Below, in pieces: positions 58,301 through 64,000 of a stretch of 64,000 nucleotides of DNA. This DNA comes from Avena insularis. Taxonomy: Eukaryota; Streptophyta; Magnoliopsida; Poales; Poaceae. The translations under genes were made by a program, and so were the position numbers. The notes beneath the pieces were generated by a model. The model made no database searches. It had not been told where the DNA came from and saw nothing but the letters and a program-made list of their open reading frames with translations. The stretch lies in assembly GCA_023614405.1 (NCBI GenBank), contig CM042684.1:202994941-203058940 (forward strand). Direction: 5' to 3'. Positions within the stretch are counted from its first letter, which is position 1, and each line of letters begins with the position of its first letter.

Positions 58301-60578
58301 ATCATCCATCTATTATGGAATACGGTAATTATTTGAACAACCTTTTATCGTCATAATACCTGATCAACATAACAATTATTGAAACAAATCTTGAAGGTAA
58401 GCTTTGATGTTAACGAGAAACACAACAACCCTTTGTTTTTTTTCGATGAACATCATCACATATTCTCTTGCTAGTTACTTAGGCCATTGCAGTTCATTAA
58501 TTATGTTGTCCTGTATGACACTTCATACCAACCAATTCGGTATCCAATACCGCAGAACCACATTGTTTAACAACCAAGGAATACAACCATAACATGTATC
58601 TTCTATATACCTAAGTTGGATATCTCCAATCTTTTCTTTTCTGCCAAATATTTTATAGATTCTCTTTCAATAATTCCTTTTCTTTTTAAAAGAATCTATC
58701 AACATCAATAGTGGTGTCATTCACATGACACATAGTACAAAGTGTGTATAGTCAAATACTAATACCTTTGGACTTGCACTTTGAAGTGGATCACCTTCAT
58801 CAAATGTTTGGCATTCTTTCAAAATTCCATTCTTTAGTAATATTTTAGTGTAGTAAACATTTTACTTACATCTTCTATTCATCCTTATCATGACAACTTT
58901 CATGATCAAGCTGCTATAGCTTATAAAGGTGAATTGCGAGTATAATGTTTCTTTTCCAAAACCTTTTGGAGGATTAGGACGACTAGCGTCTCCAACCGTC
59001 GCAAATTTTCATCAAATATGAGGACATATACTCTATCATGTTGTAACCAACACATTGTTTTAGATATCGCAATACCTTTCACATATGATGGTTTGTTGAA
59101 ACATTGCTTTCAACTCTTAGATAAACTTGATATTGAAAACAATCTTTTAAGTATCAAGAATCATGGAGGAAACATGATACATTAGATACTAACACTGGAA
59201 TTGTTACTCTTGATTTAATATTGTTTATTAAACTTCACAGAGTAAACGGAGTTTGCTGAAAGTTTGCAACAGGACTTTTAAACTTTAGATTGACACTCAA
59301 AACAATACGATACCAGTTCGTAAAGAAAATATCCAGAATTTCTATAGTTCCACTATCTCAACTATAACTAAACGTAAGGGGGTGAACGGATGCCAATGAC
59401 TACAACAAACTATGCAAATTCACTTTGATTGTGTTTATGATAAATTGAGTTTGACTAATCCAAATTACAAATGAACTCCCACTCAAAAAAACATCCCTCG
59501 AGTTGTTTTAGTGATTACACGAACCAAATCCACTACCCCAAGTCCGATCATCACGTGAGATGATGTAGCTTTAAAGGCGAACAATAAACATGTTCATCAT
59601 ATCATCCATATGACTCATGCTTTACCTTTCGGTATTCCGTGTTCCGAGACCATGTCTGTACATGCTAGGCTCGTCAAGGTTAACCTTAGTATCGGCATGT
59701 GCAAATCTGGCTTGCACTCGTCGTATGCACACGTAGAATCTATCACACCCGATCATCACGAGATGCTTCGAAACGATGAGTCTTAGCAACGGTGCCTACT
59801 AAGGACGAACACTTTATTACTTGATATTTAGTGAGAGGGATCATCTTATAATGCTACCGTCGCGATCTAAGCAATACAAGATGCATAAAGGAATAACATC
59901 ACAGGCAATTCATAATTAGTGTGATATGAGATGGACCTTTCTTCTTATGCCTTTGATCTCCATCTCCAAAGCACGGACATGATCTCCATCATCACCAGCA
60001 TTGCGTCAAGGTCAGTGGCGCCGCTTCATGGTTGTCCATCATCACTAGCAACTATTACAACTACTTGGAATAAATCTATTACAAGATGAATAGACATGCA
60101 GGTCTTAACAAAATTAAAGACAACCATTAGTTCTCGCCGTTGCCATATTACAACAAGGATCATTGCATACATCAAATATAATCACAATCACATGATGGCC
60201 ATATCACATCACAAAACCCCTACAAAAACAAGTTAGACGCCTCTAATTTTCTTTGCATGTTTTACGTGGTTTGGGGCTTTCGAATAAGAACGGATCTTAC
60301 CTACGAAACTGAACCACAACGTTGATACAAGTGCTATCAAGTGCAAAGTGTAGATTGGATCTATACTATGATGGGAGACAGACACCCATAAAGCCACTTG
60401 TGCAATCTGAGTTGCACGTCAACTGTGGAGCAAGTCTCATGTGCGATGACATGTAAGGTTAGCCGAACCACTTCATCCCACCATACCGCAAGATGCAAAG
60501 TACACAAAGCAAAAGGCGACGAGAACCAACGCCCACAAAACCATTGTGTTCTACTCGCAACAGATCTACGATAGACAC
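58301..60578 (-). other. Decayed gag/protease and leader region of E
   Basis: This occupies the place of gag, protease and leader in a copia element, but I could not find a CCHC knuckle or protease motif in any frame. The part near 59520-60050 is GC-balanced and has a cluster of cgatcatcacg-like blocks and catctccatcatcac repeats. It may be the conserved leader of the family or a gag relic. Confidence 0.45.
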
Positions 60579-60590
60579 GGCTCGATACCA
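60579..60590 (-). other. Primer-binding site of E
   Basis: Sense-strand tggtatcgagcc, one base after the 5' LTR. It is an initiator-Met tRNA type site with one base missing relative to tggtatcagagcc. Confidence 0.8.
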
Positions 60591-60591
60591 G

Positions 60592-62271
60592 CGATGGGTT
60601 CGTAGCATGGAAAACAAAAAATTCTACCGCAAGAACGAACAAAACCCAGATCTAATCTAGATAAAAGCCAAGATCTAATCTATTAGACATGTGCAACGAG
60701 ATAGATCTGTACTAACCCTTGTAGATCCGAAGCGCCACGAGACCGGATCTCGTGGTTGATGAAGTCGATCACTTGCCGATCTCAAGATCGAGTAGATGAT
60801 CCTTCCGCACCGCCCCCGGCAGCTTCATGATCGGTCACACGTCTTGAGTCGGCAGACCTTCCTCTCCCGTTCCAAATGAGCAGAGGTAGTAGATCTCTCC
60901 ACGGAATCCCAGCAGCACGACGGTGTGGTGGCAGTGGTGGAGTAGAGAATTCTGCAGGGCTTCGCCTAAGCCAGAGCAGAGGGAAGGAGGAGGAGAGAGG
61001 CAACTTGAGATCTAGAGAATAGAAGGGGCAAGGGGGTGGCTCCTCCACCCCTCTATTTAAAGGAGGGAGGCGCCATGGGGAGGTGGAGTCCTTGTAGGAC
61101 TCCCTCTCCTGGTCATGGATCAAGGAGGTGGGGGGAGAGTCCTACTCCCCAACGAATCCTTGTCTTACCCCACATGGATTCCTTGATCCTTTCTTGGTTT
61201 TCAAGTAAACTCCAAGAAATCTTCCAGAACCTTCCTAACATTCAAACCTTCTAGAATCCCCATACAAATACTCCGGAACATTTCCTAACTTAGAAAATGA
61301 TCCCCAATATATGAATTTTATTCTCCGGACAATTCTGGATCTCTTCGTGATGTCCCGGATCCAATCCGAGACTCCGAACAACATTCGGTCTCCAACGCAC
61401 ATTCCATATCTACTTAAAACAACTTCGAACCTTAAGTGTGTCACCCTACGGTTCGTGAATATGCAGACATGATGGAGACACCTTTCTGATCAATAACCAT
61501 CAGCGGGATCTGGAGATCCATAACGGCTCCCACATACTCAATGATGACATCGTGATCGATAGAACCATTAACATACGAAACCAATTCCCTTTGTCATGCG
61601 ATACTCTACTTATCCGAGGTTTGATCGTCGGTATCTCCATACCTTGTTCTACCTCACATCGATAACTACTCTTTACTCGTTCCATGATATGTCATCCCTT
61701 ATGACCTAGTCACATGCTTGCAAGCTAACTAGATGACATTCCACTGAGAGGGCCCAGAGCATATCTATCCGTCATATGGATGGACAAATCCCAATCTTGG
61801 TCCATGCGCTTCAACACATACTTTCAGAATACCCAATGACACCTTTATAACCACCCAGTTACGAAGCGGTGTTTGATGTCATCAAAGTATCCATCCGGTG
61901 ATGGTGATTAACATAACCTCATGGTCGAAGGATTAGGTTACTATGCATTTGAAAACTTGTAGCAAAACGAACTTAATGACTTGATCTTATGCTATGCTTA
62001 CTATGGGTGTGTGTCCATCACATCATTCTCCTAATGATATGATCTTGTTATTAACGACATCCAATGTCCATGATCAGGAAACCATGATCATCCATTAATC
62101 AACAAGCTAGCTTAACAAGAGGCTTACTAGGGACTCTTTTATGTTTACAAAACACACAAGTATTAATGTTTCCGGTTAATACAATTATAGCATGGGATGT
62201 AAACATTTATCATAAACATAAAGATATAATAATAACCACTTTATTATTGCCTCTTGGGCATATCTCCAATA
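60592..62271 (-). repeat. 5' LTR of E
   Basis: 1680 bp. Both terminal bases are mutated relative to the 3' LTR (sense start TATTGGAG, end ccatcg). TATA sense near 61052-61060. Near-identical to 53919-55618 over the U3 half. Confidence 0.92.
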
Positions 62272-62276
62272 TTTTG

Positions 62277-63354
62277 ATCCGACCAAACCTTGTCTTAGGA
62301 GTTGGTGCAGCTTTATCCTGCGTTTTCCCAGCCCAATTTGGCCATTTTTTCGCGGATTTAAGGACCCAAGGCGTGGATTTCTGCTCAAGAACATGAGCAG
62401 TTTGCGATCTGACTCCAGACCGGAGTCTCCGGCCTACACCGGAGTCTCCGGCCTATCCACACCGGAGTCTCCGGCCTGAAACCTCGGAGTCTCCGGCCCT
62501 GACGCCTGATTTTGATAGTTTTGCCTCTAATCTTGCATTGGCTAATTTCCTCTTGTTGTTTGTGCCCGTGTGCGTGTCGTCGACTAACAGCAAGCTTCCG
62601 CAACACCGGCGGACCAAGTTCATCATCAAAGAAGGTATAACTTGCGTCATCTTGTTAACCCCCATCTTCCTTTGTGTGTCCCTATCCCATGAGAGTGGCT
62701 CATCTTGTGTTTGCTTGAGCATTGTGCATTTGTCCTTGGATAGTGAGAGTGCAAGAGCAATATCAAGTGTGACTAGGTAGCATCAAGGGAGAGCAAAAAA
62801 TTACAAAGAAAAGGCAAAAGAAAAATAGTCTCCCATTGACAAAGAGAGTCTCAAAGCTTGTAAGCAATAGAGAAAGAAGAGCGCCCAAGGCAAGTGCACA
62901 AATCCGTTGCTCACTTTTCTTCTTTGCAAACGAGACACGGTCTCTCCTTGCATTGGCACGACAACGAGCTTAGTCTTTGTTAGGACATTTTGTTTGCTCA
63001 TTTTCATAGTCATGCCAATCCCAACTTTCTCCACGTGTGTGTATATAGTCGTAGGTTCCCGTCACCCTTTTGAGTTGTTGACCTTCGCCTTTGATTTGAG
63101 TTTTGTTGGATTTTACCCACTTTTGACTATCCCTTTTCTTTTGGTTGGTTCTTTGGCTTTCCACAATCCTAACCTACCACCAACAAGCTTTTTAGAGTTA
63201 GTTCTTTCTTTAGTGTGAGTTTTCTTTGCAATTCCACTTTGCACGCTTATAGCTCTCACTAGTGGTTTCTAGTTTGGTGCAATCCCCAAGGTGAGGTACA
63301 AGGCTAACACCACCATATTCCACTTACATATACAATACTTGTGTGTTTTGCATG
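62277..63354 (+). promoter_or_regulatory. Rest of the B3 leader
   Basis: Continues the B leader after E. Palindromes 62420-62496, purine-rich tract 62790-62830, block gtctctccttgcattgg at 62941, then about 400 bases to gag ATG. Collinear with B1 30915-32050 in reverse. Short ORFs here are chance. Confidence 0.8.
62420..62496 (+). repeat. Palindrome cluster in the B3 leader
   Basis: ccggagtctccgg at 62420-62432, 62439-62451 and 62462-62474, and a one-mismatch copy at 62484-62496. Each is a 6-bp stem around a single base, spaced about 19-23 bp start to start. This is the most regular cluster in the window. Confidence 0.95.
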
Positions 63355-64000
63355 ATGGATAGGCACGGTGAGTCGAGCCAACCACCTCCCCAAGAAGAAG
63401 ATCAAGGTCCATACATGACGCGTGCAAGTCACTTCATCGTCCGCCAAGAGTTCCGTGAAAGTTGCCAAGCCCTTGAGACGCGACAAGATGAACAATTTGG
63501 CAAGACGCAAGACGAGTTCAAGAACATCGACAACCGCTTCGATGGCCTCGAAAGGCAAATGCAAGCAATGCATCACAACTTCGGCCACCAAAATGAGTCG
63601 CTTCAACGCTTCGTCGCCGAAACAAATGACAACCTTCGACGCCTCATCGATGGAATGGCAAGACCGCATTCACGTGCTTCAAGCTCTTCAAGTTCTTCGC
63701 GTCGTCATGCACATCCACATCAAGATCTACCTCCAAGTGCTCCAAGATGCAATGATGCCCCCGTGGTTGAAGATGGAACCTCTTCGAACTATGTACCTTC
63801 CCCACAGCACGCCGCAACGTCAAGCTATGATGGTGACCTCTCTTCAAGGCCACGAGCAAGGCAAGAAGAACACCATCATCACGCAAGGGCACTAGTGATC
63901 CAACAAGAGCAACCACAAGAGGAACTGCAAGCGCAACCGCAAGTGCAACCGCAAGTATACCACCATCAACCGCGGCACATACTTGACACAACGAGTTATG
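63355..64000 (+). CDS. Gag N-terminus of B3, open to the window end
   Basis: Open without a stop for 215 codons from ATG 63355 (an ATG at 63352 is also in frame). Sequence features: MDRHGESSQPPPQEEDQG, a coiled-coil-like segment (FRESCQALETRQDEQFGKT, QMQAMHHNFGHQNESLQRF), a Ser/Arg/His stretch, then a Gln/Pro-rich repeat (QAQPQVQPQV) before the window ends. B1 has the same protein with two stops in this part (near 30714 and 30344). The gag core, knuckle and enzymes would lie beyond 64000. The plus frame 63422-63895 and the minus frames here are shadows. Confidence 0.85.
   Translation, partial: MDRHGESSQPPPQEEDQGPYMTRASHFIVRQEFRESCQALETRQDEQFGKTQDEFKNIDNRFDGLERQMQAMHHNFGHQNESLQRFVAETNDNLRRLIDGMARPHSRASSSSSSSRRHAHPHQDLPPSAPRCNDAPVVEDGTSSNYVPSPQHAATSSYDGDLSSRPRARQEEHHHHARALVIQQEQPQEELQAQPQVQPQVYHHQPRHILDTTSY

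Larger units (their letters stand above)
53919..62271 (-). mobile_element. Full-length Ty1/copia element E (Angela-type), inserted in the B3 leader
   Basis: 8353 bp with target duplication ttttg at 53914-53918 and 62272-62276. The empty site gtggttttgatccgacc is present in the B1 leader (complement near 32045-32061). LTRs 53919-55618 and 60592-62271, PPT at 55619, PBS at 60579. The internal region is copia pol in order but heavily decayed. Confidence 0.95.
52735..64000 (+). mobile_element. CRM-like element B3, plus strand, 3' part outside the window
   Basis: 5' LTR 52735-53777, PBS 53781, leader interrupted by E (53919-62271) and continued at 62277, gag from 63355 to the window end. The left flank aaaag in C2 may be the target duplication; its partner is outside. 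This is the best preserved B gag start in the window. Confidence 0.9.

Noticed and set aside
55532..58592. Short ORFs across the E internal region as small host genes
   Set aside because: All are under 85 codons and sit in decayed copia pol that is collinear with D.

Overview
The window is repeat DNA from a grass genome, most likely a large-genome member of the Pooideae (wheat, oat and ryegrass group). The evidence is the set of BARE/Angela-type Ty1/copia LTRs, recognisable by termini such as tgttggagatatgccc and tgaaggaaatatgccc, together with grass-type Ty3/gypsy elements. I see no convincing host gene, tRNA, rRNA or satellite array. Nearly all of the 64 kb is nested LTR retrotransposons. 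Letter names below are mine.

Layout. 1-3562: end of an Angela-type LTR fused to a decayed copia element (H, plus strand). 3563-6249: unassigned AT-rich DNA with one Stowaway-like MITE. 6250-7394: two unrelated LTR fragments. 7395-17643: a Tekay/Del-type chromovirus (A, plus strand) with an extra coiled-coil ORF upstream of gag and a 3.1-kb 3' LTR. 17644-17862: a fragment of family B (B0), interrupted by A and by C1. 17863-24489: CRM-like gypsy element C1 (minus). 24490-36614: family B in the minus orientation as LTR-internal-LTR-internal (B1, B2). 36615 to about 41030: copia element D (minus), inserted in B2 and cut at its 5' half. About 41031-41806 and 47656-49754: leader and 2.1-kb LTR of element G (minus), itself inserted in C2. 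41807-47655: element F (plus), a complete 5.85-kb non-autonomous LTR element inserted in the primer-binding site of G. 49755-52734: C2 (minus). 52735-64000: B3 (plus, running off the end), interrupted at 53919-62271 by the complete copia element E (minus).

Several insertions can be checked inside the window, because other copies supply the empty site. E has the 5-bp target duplication ttttg and F has aatac. D, G, C1 and A each break a sequence that is continuous in another copy.

The strongest unexplained signal is shared by families B, C and F. Each carries clusters of its own short GC-rich palindrome at two matching places: in the LTR just upstream of the TATA box, and in the untranslated leader between the primer-binding site and gag. 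The genomic RNA of each family would therefore carry the palindromes near both ends. F has LTRs, leader, polypurine tract and a polyprotein tail resembling B, but instead of gag-pol it carries a long ORF region with a repeated Cys motif, so it looks like a non-autonomous partner of the B lineage. The other notable items are the extra ORF of A, with splice-site-like sequences around it, and element E, whose LTRs and priming sites are intact although its coding region is badly decayed.

Boundaries marked by LTR ends, PBS, PPT or target duplications are read directly. Family and clade names are inferred from motifs, without alignment software.
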